Positions 15,397-24,270 are shown, counted from the first letter of the stretch. The stretch: DNA of 64,000 nt from Lysobacter terrestris (GCF_014489475.1 NZ_CP060820.1:310001-374000), one strand, 5' to 3'. Translations and numbers: made by a program. The notes: a model not told the origin generated them from the sequence alone.

Positions 15397-17001
15397 TCAG
15401 TCGCCGGGCTGCATGAGCGCGGGAACGCCGAGCCGCTGCTTCTCCGCCGCCACCATCGTGCGCACGTCCTCGCGCAGCTGCCGCGCGTCGAAGACGATGC
15501 CATCCTTGATCGTGTAGTCGACGCCACCGACGCGTCCCAGCTTGCCCGCGGCATCCAGGCGCACGTGGCCGGTGCCGTAGAGCACCTTCAGGTTGGCGAG
15601 CGGGTTTTCCTTCACCACCAGCAGGTCGGCCAGCTTGCCCGGTTCGACCGAGCCGATGCGGTCGTCGGCGCCCAACGCTTCGGCGCCATTGAGCGTGGCG
15701 CTGCGCACCACTTCCAGCGGGTGGAAGCCGGCTTCGCGCAGCAGTTCCAGCTCCTGGATCGTGCCGAAACCGTAGAGCTGGTAGATGTAGCCCGAATCGC
15801 TGCCGACGGTGACGCGGCCGCCGCGGTTCTTGTAGTCGTTGACGAAGTCCATCCAGCGCCGGTAGTTGTCGCGCCAGGCCACTTCGTCCTCGGTGCCCCA
15901 GTCGTAGAAGAAGCTGCCGTGGTTGGCGCGGTTGGGACGGAAGAACTCCCACAGCGCGGGCCAGGTGTACTGCGCGTGCCAGTCGGCGGTGCGCGCGCGC
16001 ATGAGGTCGCGGCCGGCGAGGTAGATGGTGAAGGTCGGGTCGATGGTGAAGTCGAGGCCGAGCAGTTCCTTCATCACGTCTTCGTAGTGCGGCGTGCCCG
16101 GCGCGGCCGCCTGCGCCCACAACCGTCCGGCCTGGCCGAAGCGGTGCTGCTCGTCGAGGAAGTTGTAGTCGGCGGGGAACTGCTGCACGGTCTGCCCGTC
16201 GAACAGCGCCTCCGGCAATCCGTACCAGTGCTCCATCGTGGTCAGGCCCTGGCGCGCGGTATCCAGCACGTTTACGCGGCTGACCGCGAGCGGCGCGTGG
16301 TGGCAGGCGCTGCGCATGCCCTGCTTCTTCAGTTCGTCGAAGGCGGCCGCGAGCAGGTCGGGGCGCGCGCCGAAGCACTTCATGCCGAGCGCGCCCTTGC
16401 GCTTCATCTCGCGCACCCATTGCCGCGCCTCTTCCGGCTTCGTCATCGGCGTGTCGCGGCCCATGCCGAAGAACGCGTACGGAAAGATGCGCGGCGCGGC
16501 GATGCTGTTGGCCGCACTGCGGCGCTGTTCGGAAACGCAGAAGTCGATGCCGTTGCCGCAACCGGGATCGCGCACGGTGGTGATGCCATGGCCCAGCCAC
16601 AGCTTGTAGACGTAATCGGCGTTGACGCCCTGCTCCTTGCCGCCGATATGGCCGTGCATGTCGATCAGGCCGGGCAGGACGTAGTAGCCCGCCAGGTCCA
16701 TCTCGCGACCACCGGCCTTGAGCTGGGGACGTTTGCTCGCATCGATCGGCGCGCCGGGGTTGCCGACGATCTTCACGTCGACGATGCGGTTGCCCTCGAT
16801 CACCACGTCGGTCGGACCAAAGGCCGGCGCACCGGTGCCATCGACCACGGTCACACCGCGCAGGATCAGTTGCGAATAGGGGCCTTCGCCGCTCTGGCGC
16901 GGCGAACCGGGCGCGATGGCTTCATCGTCGGCGGCGCCCGCGAATGCGGGCACGCAGGACAGAACGCAGACGACCACGCCCAGAAGAATATTGCGCCGCA
17001 T
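15397..17001 (-). CDS. Secreted amidohydrolase (imidazolonepropionase-like)
   Basis: A 534-residue protein with a signal peptide (MRRNILLGVVVCVLSCVPAFAG) and an amidohydrolase TIM barrel. The metal-binding start is VLPGLIDMHGHIGG (HxH). Later ligands are visible as CHHAP (His), a TTMEHW region and SDSGYIYQ (Asp). It ends with the usual composite beta-sandwich (GSVEPGKLADLLVVKENPL). Related imidazolonepropionase-like enzymes include prolidases and secreted peptidases, so substrate is open; export implies a periplasmic or outside substrate. I use ATG 17001 because the signal peptide starts there. A second exported amidohydrolase is at 37939. Confidence 0.87.
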   Translation of the reverse strand: MRRNILLGVVVCVLSCVPAFAGAADDEAIAPGSPRQSGEGPYSQLILRGVTVVDGTGAPAFGPTDVVIEGNRIVDVKIVGNPGAPIDASKRPQLKAGGREMDLAGYYVLPGLIDMHGHIGGKEQGVNADYVYKLWLGHGITTVRDPGCGNGIDFCVSEQRRSAANSIAAPRIFPYAFFGMGRDTPMTKPEEARQWVREMKRKGALGMKCFGARPDLLAAAFDELKKQGMRSACHHAPLAVSRVNVLDTARQGLTTMEHWYGLPEALFDGQTVQQFPADYNFLDEQHRFGQAGRLWAQAAAPGTPHYEDVMKELLGLDFTIDPTFTIYLAGRDLMRARTADWHAQYTWPALWEFFRPNRANHGSFFYDWGTEDEVAWRDNYRRWMDFVNDYKNRGGRVTVGSDSGYIYQLYGFGTIQELELLREAGFHPLEVVRSATLNGAEALGADDRIGSVEPGKLADLLVVKENPLANLKVLYGTGHVRLDAAGKLGRVGGVDYTIKDGIVFDARQLREDVRTMVAAEKQRLGVPALMQPGD

Positions 17002-17096
17002 CGTGCCGCCCCGATGGAAAGTGGCGCGAGCATAACGCCGCGATGCCAACATCGGGCAGTGCTGGTGCGCGAATCGAGAGCAATAGCAGCTCGCTA

Positions 17097-17155
17097 CGCT
17101 CGCCTCCCCTCACCCGCCCGTTGGGCATCCTCTCCCCGCAAGCGGGGAGAGGGAA
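17097..17155 (+). repeat. REP-like element, copy A
   Basis: Carries the palindrome CTCTCCCCGC-AA-GCGGGGAGAG preceded by a CCCCTCACCCGCCC...GGGCATCC arm. It is paired head-to-head with copy B 48 bases away in the amidohydrolase-fumarase gap. It belongs to the family described for the 24.2, 27.3 and 40.1 kb copies. Confidence 0.75.
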
Positions 17156-17202
17156 TGGAGTAGTCCTAGCGTCGCAGCATTGGACCCTGGGACCGTTTGG
17201 TT

Positions 17203-17271
17203 TTCTCTTCTCCCCGCTTGCGGGGAGAAGATGCCCGAAGGGCAGATGAGGGGCACGAGCGCAGCGAGCCT
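17203..17271 (-). repeat. REP-like element, copy B
   Basis: Inverted partner of copy A: core CTTCTCCCCGC-TT-GCGGGGAGAAG, then ATGCCCGAAGGGCAGATGAG and GGGGCACGAGCGCAGCGAGC. The 300-base gap between the amidohydrolase and fumarase genes holds only this pair and the genes' flanks. Confidence 0.75.
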
Positions 17272-17301
17272 GCTTCAACCAGCCGTCGCCCCCAACGAAC
17301 C

Positions 17302-18849
17302 TCAGGCCACCACCACCGGAATCTTGCCGATCTTCGCCTGCCATTCCTTCGGCCCGGTGTTGTGCACCGAGCTGCCCTGCGAATCGACCGCGACGGTGAC
17401 CGGCATGTCCTGCACTTTGAACTCGTAGATCGCTTCCATACCCAGGTCGGCGAAGCCGACGACCTTGGCGGCCTTGATCGCCTTCGACACCAGGTAGGCG
17501 GCGCCGCCGACGGCCATCAGGTACGCGGACCGGTGCTTCTTGATCGCCTCGATCGCGGTGGGGCCGCGCTCGGCCTTGCCGACCATGCCCATCAGGCCAG
17601 TCTGCGCCAGCACCTGCTCGGTGAACTTGTCCATGCGCGTCGCGGTGGTCGGGCCGGCGGGGCCGACAACTTCGTCGCGCACCGGATCGACCGGGCCGAC
17701 GTAGTAGATGAAGCGACCCTTGAGGTCGACCGGAAGCGGCTCGCCCTTGTTGAGCATGTCGACCATGCGCTTGTGCGCGGCGTCGCGACCGGTGAGCAGC
17801 TTGCCGTTGAGTAGCAGCACTTCGCCCGGCTTCCACGACGCGACTTCTTCCTTGGTCAGCGTGTCGAGGTTGACGCGGCGGCCCTTGGAGGCGTCGTACG
17901 TCAGCTGCGGCCAATCGGCCAGCGACGGCGGATCCAGCATCACCGCACCGCTGCCATCGAGGGTGAAGTGCGCGTGGCGCGTGGCGGCACAGTTCGGAAT
18001 CAGTGCGACCGGCAGGTTGGCGGCGTGGGTCGGGTAGTCCTTGACCTTGATGTCGAGCACGGTGGTCAGGCCGCCCAGGCCCTGCGCGCCGATGCCGAGC
18101 GCGTTGACCTTCTCGTACAGCTCCAGGCGCAGCTCCTCGGCACGGTTCGATGCGCCGCGCGCCTGCAGCTCGGTGATGTCGATCGGCTCCATCAGCGCTT
18201 CCTTCGCGAGCAGCATCGCCTTCTCGGCGGTGCCGCCGATGCCGATGCCGAGCATGCCCGGCGGACACCAGCCGGCACCCATGGTCGGCACGGTCTTGAG
18301 CACCCAGTCGACGATCGAGTCGGACGGGTTGAGCATGGCGAACTTCGACTTGGCTTCCGAACCGCCGCCCTTCGCGGCGACGATCACGTCGACGGTATTG
18401 CCCGGCACGACCTTCACGTTGACCACGCCCGGGGTGTTGTCCTTCGTGTTGGTGCGCTTGCCCGCCGGGTCGGCCAGCACCGAGGCGCGCAGCTTGTTGT
18501 CCGGGTGGTTGTAGGCGCGGCGCACGCCTTCGTGGACCATGTCCTCCACGCCCATCGTGGCGTCGTCCCAGCGCACGTTCATGCCGATCTCGAGGAACAC
18601 GGTGACGATGCCGGTGTCCTGGCAGATCGGGCGGTGGCCCTCGGCGCACATGCGCGAGTTGATCAGGATCTGGGCGATCGCGTCCTTGGCGGCCGGCGAC
18701 TCCTCGCGCTCGTAGGCGGCGGCGAGATTCTTGATGTAGTCGACCGGGTGGTAGTACGAGATGTACTGCAGGGCGTCGGCGACGGACTGGATCAGGTCTT
18801 CCTGCTTGATGGAGACAGGAGCGGACGAAGCGGGCTTGCTGGAGTTCAC
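17302..18849 (-). CDS. Fumarate hydratase, class I (iron-sulfur)
   Basis: A 515-residue homodimeric [4Fe-4S] hydratase that interconverts fumarate and malate in the TCA cycle. The three cluster Cys lie in RPICQDTGIV, AGWCPPGMLG and IPNCAATRHAHF. The N-terminal alpha domain and C-terminal swivelling beta domain are fused, as in FumA/FumB. I take the GTG at 18849 (VNSSKPASSAP): a TAAAAT -10-like box at 18882-18887 argues against the TTG at 18900. No strong ribosome site is visible at the GTG, so the start remains somewhat open. It stands alone, followed by REP-like elements. Confidence 0.92.
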   Translation of the reverse strand: MNSSKPASSAPVSIKQEDLIQSVADALQYISYYHPVDYIKNLAAAYEREESPAAKDAIAQILINSRMCAEGHRPICQDTGIVTVFLEIGMNVRWDDATMGVEDMVHEGVRRAYNHPDNKLRASVLADPAGKRTNTKDNTPGVVNVKVVPGNTVDVIVAAKGGGSEAKSKFAMLNPSDSIVDWVLKTVPTMGAGWCPPGMLGIGIGGTAEKAMLLAKEALMEPIDITELQARGASNRAEELRLELYEKVNALGIGAQGLGGLTTVLDIKVKDYPTHAANLPVALIPNCAATRHAHFTLDGSGAVMLDPPSLADWPQLTYDASKGRRVNLDTLTKEEVASWKPGEVLLLNGKLLTGRDAAHKRMVDMLNKGEPLPVDLKGRFIYYVGPVDPVRDEVVGPAGPTTATRMDKFTEQVLAQTGLMGMVGKAERGPTAIEAIKKHRSAYLMAVGGAAYLVSKAIKAAKVVGFADLGMEAIYEFKVQDMPVTVAVDSQGSSVHNTGPKEWQAKIGKIPVVVA

Positions 18850-19030
18850 GGGCTGCCGGTGGGTAGCGGGCGGAGTCCGCCATTTTAGGCCACCGCCCAA
18901 GCCGGGGTCCGGTCGTCGCTGGAAACGATGTGGCCCGGGACCCGTTCCGCCGGGCGCCCTGCCGCGGCAGCGTGCGAGGACGCGGGACCCGCGAGCGCCC
19001 GCCCCGGCGGGCGGGCGTCGCGGCTTGCGG

Positions 19031-20399
19031 TCAATCCACCGGTTGCAGGATCCGCGGGTAGATGTACTCCGCGGTCATCTCGCCCTGCACCCCGCCCGCC
19101 TGGCAGCCTTCCAGGAAATGGATGCCCGCGTACACGCGCGAGCGGCCCACCTCGTTGAGGGCATTGCTGAGCGAACTGTAGGTGCGCGTGATCGCCTTGG
19201 CCGGAACCCCCGGCAGCCCGGCCGGCCACATCTGGTTGGCCAAGGGCAACGCAGGCACGTTGACGGTGCGGGTGAACGGCGCGTGGTTGGTGCCCAGCAC
19301 CAACCGCAACGCGCCGGTGGCCGCGCCCGCCGCACCGGTCGAGCCGCACGGATAGTCCGGATACGGCGGGATCGTGATGAAAGGAAGCCAGGACGGATCG
19401 GACTGCGTATTCGGGTTGCCGTCGCTGGCCCAGCGGATCGCCGTCACCGGCCGCCAGAATGTGTACCAGTACTTGCTTTCGGCATTGGCGATGCCGGCAT
19501 CGGCCATCGACACGCTCATCAGCGCCAGCGCACGGGCCTGGCCCCAGGCATCGAGGTTGAAACCGGGCAGGATCAGGCGTGCATTCGCCTGCCAGTCGAC
19601 ACCGCCGTGGTACCAGAAACGTGCGATGTCGCTCTGCGGCGAGTCCGGCCGCGCACCGCGCGTGCGCGCATCGCCCAGATCCTTGACCTGGTTGTACGCG
19701 TCCGCATAGGCATCACTGGACAGGTCGAAGATCTCGCCCGGCGGCACGCGGAACTGGGTCGCGCTCTGCACCACGAATGGCCTCGTCGCCGACCAGTGGT
19801 TGAATTGCGGCGCCGCCGAACCGAATGGCACGGTCGACACGTACACGCCGGCAGCGGGCACCGCGGTATAGGCCGGCGTGTGCGGCGAGCCCGAGCCATC
19901 GTTGAGCCGTGCCGTGAGGATCGCCCTGGCCGCGGCCCGGCCTGCGGCCACGCCGTCGTTTTCCGCGGTGCCGTCGGGAATCGCGTTGAGCGCGGCGATG
20001 TAGGCGGCGACCACCGCGTTGCGGGCCGCGGTATTGGCTACGGGCACCAGGCCCGCCAGGCCGACATCGTCAACCCAACAGCGCGTAGCGGGTGGCGGCG
20101 GCGACGGCGGCATCCGACGACGCACCCGCCGGAGCCGGCGGCACCACGCTGTAGGTGTGGTATCGAGGCGTGATCGAATTGAGCGCGTCATGCACGGCAA
20201 TCTGCACGATCGCCATGCTGCGGAACTGCTGGTACGGCCCACCGAACGAACCCACGACGGGCGCGGTGGCGGCGACCTGGTTCCAGTCGAGCACGACATC
20301 GGCATGGACCTGCGGCAGCGCCAGCATGAGCGCGGCGGCCACGAGGGAAGTGCGGATTCGGCGGCGCGCGCGCCGGCTGTTGGGGAGTAGAGCGGGCAT
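19031..20399 (-). pseudogene. Vanadium haloperoxidase/PAP2-like gene, frameshifted
   Basis: Two overlapping frames make one protein of about 455 residues. The 5' frame (ATG at 20399, AAGGAG upstream) gives a signal peptide, VVLDWNQVA, AIVQIAVHDALNSI and AAVAAATRYALLG, then stops at 20070. The 3' frame resumes at TAARNAVVAAYIAALNAIPDG and ends at 19031. The whole is 1369 bases, one base too many; dropping one base of the CCC run at 20074-20076 joins the frames as RYALLVDDVGLAGLVP. The core keeps YTFWRPVTAIR and SRVYAGIHF. The usual P-x-YPSGH loop reads PDYPCGST, so the acid-base His is missing. It is likely inactive, or a sequencing error plus a divergent site. Divergent from the ECF41 sigma gene. 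Confidence 0.75.
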
Positions 20400-20586
20400 G
20401 GAACACTCCTTGTACGGACAGGATGAACGCCGGCGAGCGCCAGGCGCAGGGACGCGAAGTCGCGTCACATCCTTTACATACGGTGCGAGGGGCTAAAAAC
20501 GACATCCGGAACACACCCCCGAACGGGCGATCCCCTACCCGGAAGCGGCCCTGGCGTCGCTTCCCGGACCGAAACCAACCCGTGCC

Positions 20587-20613
20587 TGTCACACCGCTGC
20601 CCCCACCCCCGTC
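20587..20613 (+). promoter_or_regulatory. ECF41-type promoter of the sigma gene
   Basis: TGTCACA at 20587-20593, a 16-base spacer, and CGTC at 20610-20613. This matches the -35/-10 consensus known for ECF41 sigma factors and has the same geometry as the promoter at 21499. It ends only 8 bases before the sigma ATG, which predicts a leaderless or near-leaderless mRNA and autoregulation. Confidence 0.75.
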
Positions 20614-20621
20614 CTGGCCGC

Positions 20622-21482
20622 ATGAATACCGAATCCCTGTTCGAAACCTACCGCTCCCGCCTGCTCGGCCTCGCCTACCGGCTGCTGGGCAGCCGCAGCG
20701 ACGCCGAGGACGTGGTCCAGGACGCCTGGCTGCGCTGGCACCAGGCCGACCGTTCGGCCATCCGCGATGCCGAGGCCTGGCTGGTCACGGCGACCACGCG
20801 CCTGGGGATCGACCGCCTGCGCCTGGTGCGGAACGAACGCGAGAACTATCCCGGTCCATGGCTGCCCGAGCCGCTGACCGTCGACACCTCGCCTACACCG
20901 GAGAGCCGAGCCGACATCGGCAGCCAGGTTTCGCTGGCCTTCCTCTCGCTGCTGGAACGGCTAGGCCCGGAGGAACGCGCTGCGTTCCTGCTCAAGGAAG
21001 TCTTCGACTACGACTACGCCCAGGTCGCCGAACTGATCGGCCATAGCGAAGCCAATTGCCGGCAGATGGTGCATCGCGCGAGGCAACGCGTGCAGGCGGA
21101 GCGACCGCGCTTCGAAGTCGAGCCCGATACGCACCGGCGCCTGCTGGAGCGCTTCATGTATGCCACCCAGGCCGGCGATCGCGCCGCGATCATGCAATTG
21201 CTGCACGCCAACGCGACGCTGGTGTCCGATGGCGGCGGCAAGGTCACCGCGACGATCCGGCCGCTACAAGGCTCCGACCGCATCGCCGACCTGTTCTGGG
21301 CGCTGTCCCGTCGCGCGGGCGACGAACTGAAGACCCGCATCGGCAGCGTCAACGGCGAACCCGCACTGATGCGCTGGTACCAGGGCCGATTGCACTCCAT
21401 CACCACGATCACGATCGAAGACGACCGCATCGCACAGGTACTGTCGGTGCTCAATCCGGACAAGTTGCCCGCGTCCGGGTGA
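20622..21482 (+). CDS. ECF41-family sigma factor with C-terminal SnoaL-like domain
   Basis: A 286-residue extracytoplasmic-function sigma factor. Region 2 begins at once (ETYRSRLLGLAYRLLGSRSD, AEDVVQDAWLRW) and region 4 is at about residues 110-165 (LGPEERAAFLLKEVFDYDYA, QMVHRARQRV). About 120 further residues form a SnoaL/NTF2-like domain. The ECF41 hallmarks are all present: WLPEPL in the linker, DGGGKV in the extension and NPDKL at the C-terminus. In ECF41 factors this extension regulates the sigma directly in place of a membrane anti-sigma. The adjacent decarboxylase-like gene is the usual ECF41 partner. No Shine-Dalgarno is seen before the ATG. Confidence 0.93.
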   Translation: MNTESLFETYRSRLLGLAYRLLGSRSDAEDVVQDAWLRWHQADRSAIRDAEAWLVTATTRLGIDRLRLVRNERENYPGPWLPEPLTVDTSPTPESRADIGSQVSLAFLSLLERLGPEERAAFLLKEVFDYDYAQVAELIGHSEANCRQMVHRARQRVQAERPRFEVEPDTHRRLLERFMYATQAGDRAAIMQLLHANATLVSDGGGKVTATIRPLQGSDRIADLFWALSRRAGDELKTRIGSVNGEPALMRWYQGRLHSITTITIEDDRIAQVLSVLNPDKLPASG

Positions 21483-21498
21483 AAAAACCGGGGCGGCT

Positions 21499-21525
21499 TG
21501 TCACGCCGCAGCACCCTCGCCCGTC
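21499..21525 (+). promoter_or_regulatory. ECF41-type promoter of the decarboxylase-like gene
   Basis: TGTCACG at 21499-21505, a 16-base spacer and CGTC at 21522-21525. It lies 44 bases before the ATG at 21569 and has the same layout as the sigma gene's own promoter. This is the expected target site of the upstream sigma factor. Confidence 0.8.
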
Positions 21526-21568
21526 TACCTCATGCAACGGCCACGGTGGCCGACATGAGAAGACCGCA

Positions 21569-22018
21569 ATGAACGCTCCCCCCATCGATTACGCCGTCCA
21601 CGCGCCGCAGGCCTTCCAGCACCTGCTCAACTTGAGCATGGGCCTGCACAAGGGCCCGCTCGGCCACAAGCTGGTCGAACTGGTCTCGCTGCGCATATCG
21701 CAGATCAACGGCTGCGTGTACTGCCTCGACATGCACGCTACCGCGCTGCGCAAGGCCGGCATGGACCAGCGCAAGCTCGACACGCTCGCCGCATGGCGGG
21801 AGAGCCCGCTGTTCGACGACCGCGAACGCGCCGCGTTGGGCTGGGCCGAAGCACTGAACGCCATCGGCACGACGCCGGTGCCGGATGGCGCGCTGGATGC
21901 GCTGCGCCCCCATTTCGACGAGCGCGAGATCTCCGAACTGAGTTTCACCGCCGCGATGATCAACGCCTGGAACATGCTCAACGTGGGGCTGCACCGGCCG
22001 TTGCCGATTGCGGCCTGA
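21569..22018 (+). CDS. Carboxymuconolactone decarboxylase/AhpD-like protein
   Basis: A 149-residue all-helical protein of the AhpD/CMD superfamily. The redox motif is NGCVYCLDMHA (Cys49, Cys52, His56), preceded by a conserved Glu (VELVSLRISQ). A CxxC with downstream His points to alkylhydroperoxidase-type peroxidase or disulfide chemistry, not lactone decarboxylation. Such genes are the standard partner of ECF41 sigma factors, and a matching promoter lies just upstream, so induction by that sigma is likely. The natural substrate of ECF41-linked members is unknown. Confidence 0.9.
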   Translation: MNAPPIDYAVHAPQAFQHLLNLSMGLHKGPLGHKLVELVSLRISQINGCVYCLDMHATALRKAGMDQRKLDTLAAWRESPLFDDRERAALGWAEALNAIGTTPVPDGALDALRPHFDEREISELSFTAAMINAWNMLNVGLHRPLPIAA

Positions 22019-22162
22019 CTCGAATTGCTCCTCCCCGCAACGCGAGGGAGGAGCGTTCCCGGGGATCGCGCTCGGCGCGATGCCGTGGCGTATATCCTTG
22101 TTCCACTTCGCGGCACGGCCGCGCGCCGACCCGGCAGCCAGCCGCCAGTCCAGGAACCAGAC

Positions 22163-22270
22163 ATGCATCTCGGCAATTTCTCCGTCAGCCTCGCGGTCAA
22201 GGACAGGGCGGCGAGCCTCATGGTGGAAGATCCGGACGGCAACCCGATCCTGTTCGACCAGCACGTGTGA
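22163..22270 (+). pseudogene. VOC/glyoxalase-family gene with its middle deleted
   Basis: A 35-codon frame with a proper AGGA ribosome site. The first part, MHLGNFSVSLAVKD, matches the start of VOC (glyoxalase/bleomycin-resistance) proteins, whose next residues are usually AASRAFYE. The second part, ASLMVEDPDGNPILFDQHV, matches their very C-terminus. About 90 central residues with the metal-binding and dimer elements are absent. The join falls in an Ala-Ser that both ends would share, as expected for deletion through a short direct repeat. It is a remnant, not likely a working enzyme. Confidence 0.75.
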
Positions 22271-22306
22271 AGGCCGCTCCCCTCGCGCTCAAGGCACACT
22301 CGCGCC

Positions 22307-24178
22307 ATGGCCGCCTCCCCTAGTCCGCGCCCGCCCCGCTCCGCGCAGCCCAGCCTGCGCGACCGCTTCAACGCGCTGCGCAACCTGCCGCCGTTCCTGC
22401 GGCAGATCTGGGCGACCAGCCCAGGACTGACGCTGACCACGCTCGGCTTGCGCGTGGTGCGCGCATTCCTGCCGATCGCGACGCTGTATGTCGGCAAGCT
22501 GATCATCGACGAGGCGGTGCGCCTGGTCGGTACAGGCGTGTCATACGACTCCCTCGGCGCGGCGTGGCAAGGCGGCCAACTCAGCCACCTGCTGTCGCTG
22601 CTGCTGATCGAATTCGCGCTGGCGATCGGCTCCGACCTGCTCGGCCGCATGGTCAGCTACGGCGACGCGCTGCTGTCGGAGCTGTTCACCAACGCGACCA
22701 GCGTACGCCTGATGGAACACGCGGCGACGCTCGACCTCGAGGACTTCGAGGACCCCGACCTGCAGGACAAGCTCGACCGCGCGCGCCGGCAGACGATGGG
22801 GCGCATGAACCTGATGAGCCAGCTGTTCGGCCAGGTCCAGGATGCGATCACGGTGGTGAGCTTCGCCGCCGGCCTATTGGTATACGCGCCGTGGCTGATC
22901 GTGCTGCTGGCCGTGGCGCTGATCCCCGCGTTCGTCGGCGAGGCGCATTTCAACGCGCTGGGTTATTCGCTGAATTTCCAATGGACGCCGGAGCGGCGCC
23001 AGCTCGAATACATCCGCCAGATGGGCGCGAGCGTGGAGACGGCGAAAGAGGTCAAGATCTTCAACCTCAACCGCTTCTTCATCACCCGCTTCCGCGAGCT
23101 GTCCGACAAGTTCTTCGTCGCCAATCGCAAGCTGGCACGGCGACGCGCGCTGTGGGGCACGCTGCTGGCGGCGCTGGGCACGCTGGGCTACTACGTGGCC
23201 TATGCCTACATCGCCTGGCGCACGGTGAAGGGCGATTTCTCCATCGGCGACCTCACCTTCCTCGCCGGCAGCTTCCGCCGGCTGCGGCAGTTACTGGAGG
23301 GGCTGCTGGTCGGTTTCTCGCAGGTCGCCGGCCAGGCGCTGTACCTGGACGACCTGTTCTCTTTCTTCGAGATCAAGCCGGAGATCCATTCGCCCGCCAA
23401 TCCGGCGCCAGTGCCGCAGCCGATCGCGAAGGGCTTCGTGTTCGAGAACGTGGGCTTCCGCTATCCGGATGCGGAACGCTGGGCCCTGCGCGGGCTGGAT
23501 TTCGAACTGCGCGCGGGCGAGGTGCTGGCGCTGGTCGGCGAGAACGGCGCGGGCAAGACCACCCTGGTGAAGCTGCTGGCGCGGCTGTACGACCCCGACG
23601 AGGGCCGCATCCTGCTCGACGGCCGCGACCTGCGCGATTACGACCTGGACGACCTGCGCGCGAACATCGGCGTGATCTTCCAGGACTTCGTGCGCTACCA
23701 CCTCACTGCCGGCGAGAACATCGGCGTCGGCCAGATCGATGCGATGTACGACCGCGACCGCATCCGCGAAGCCGCGCGCCGCGCCATGGCCGACCAGGTG
23801 GTCGCATCGCTGCCGCACGGCTACGACCAGCTGATCGGACGGCGCTTCAAGTCAGGCGTCGACCTCTCCGGCGGGCAATGGCAGAAGATCGCGATCGCGC
23901 GTGCGTACATGCGCGATGCGCAGGTGATGATCCTCGACGAGCCCACCGCGGCGCTGGATGCGCGCAGCGAGTTCGAAGTGTTCCAGCGCTTCAAGGAGCT
24001 GTCGGACGAGCGCACCGCGGTGCTGATCTCGCACCGCTTCAGCAGCGTGCGCATGGCCGACCGGATCCTGGTGCTGAACGAGGGCCGGCTGGAAGCGAGC
24101 GGCACGCACGAGCAGTTGATCGCGCAGGGCGGGCGCTATGCCGAACTGTTCGAATTGCAGGCGGCGGGGTATCGCTGA
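22307..24178 (+). CDS. ABC transporter, fused permease and ATPase (exporter type)
   Basis: A 623-residue half-transporter. Six transmembrane helices (residues about 35-340) precede a nucleotide-binding domain (about 375-620) with Walker A GENGAGKTT, signature LSGGQWQKIAIARA, Walker B VMILDEPTAALDARS and switch His in LISHR. The long helical arms (MSQLFGQVQDAITVV, EVKIFNLNRFF) are typical of multidrug/lipid exporter-type ABC proteins. The substrate cannot be read from the sequence. It must work as a homodimer or with a partner encoded elsewhere. REP-like elements follow its stop. It is not close in detail to the second exporter at 60490. Confidence 0.9.
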   Translation: MAASPSPRPPRSAQPSLRDRFNALRNLPPFLRQIWATSPGLTLTTLGLRVVRAFLPIATLYVGKLIIDEAVRLVGTGVSYDSLGAAWQGGQLSHLLSLLLIEFALAIGSDLLGRMVSYGDALLSELFTNATSVRLMEHAATLDLEDFEDPDLQDKLDRARRQTMGRMNLMSQLFGQVQDAITVVSFAAGLLVYAPWLIVLLAVALIPAFVGEAHFNALGYSLNFQWTPERRQLEYIRQMGASVETAKEVKIFNLNRFFITRFRELSDKFFVANRKLARRRALWGTLLAALGTLGYYVAYAYIAWRTVKGDFSIGDLTFLAGSFRRLRQLLEGLLVGFSQVAGQALYLDDLFSFFEIKPEIHSPANPAPVPQPIAKGFVFENVGFRYPDAERWALRGLDFELRAGEVLALVGENGAGKTTLVKLLARLYDPDEGRILLDGRDLRDYDLDDLRANIGVIFQDFVRYHLTAGENIGVGQIDAMYDRDRIREAARRAMADQVVASLPHGYDQLIGRRFKSGVDLSGGQWQKIAIARAYMRDAQVMILDEPTAALDARSEFEVFQRFKELSDERTAVLISHRFSSVRMADRILVLNEGRLEASGTHEQLIAQGGRYAELFELQAAGYR

Positions 24179-24198
24179 CGGCCCTCGCCGGCCCTCAC

Positions 24199-24260
24199 GC
24201 CCCCTCACCCTGCGTTGCTCCGCAACGCGGTCCCTCTCCCCGCAAGCGGGGCGAGGGAGT
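24199..24260 (+). repeat. REP-like element, copy C (two hairpins)
   Basis: CCCCTCACCCT followed by an outer hairpin GCGTTG-CTCCG-CAACGC (24212-24228) and the core CTCCCCGC-AA-GCGGGG. Nearly identical to copy F at 27421. The outer stem differs from copy F by one compensated pair (T-A here, C-G there). Confidence 0.78.
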
Positions 24261-24270
24261 AATGCTTTTA

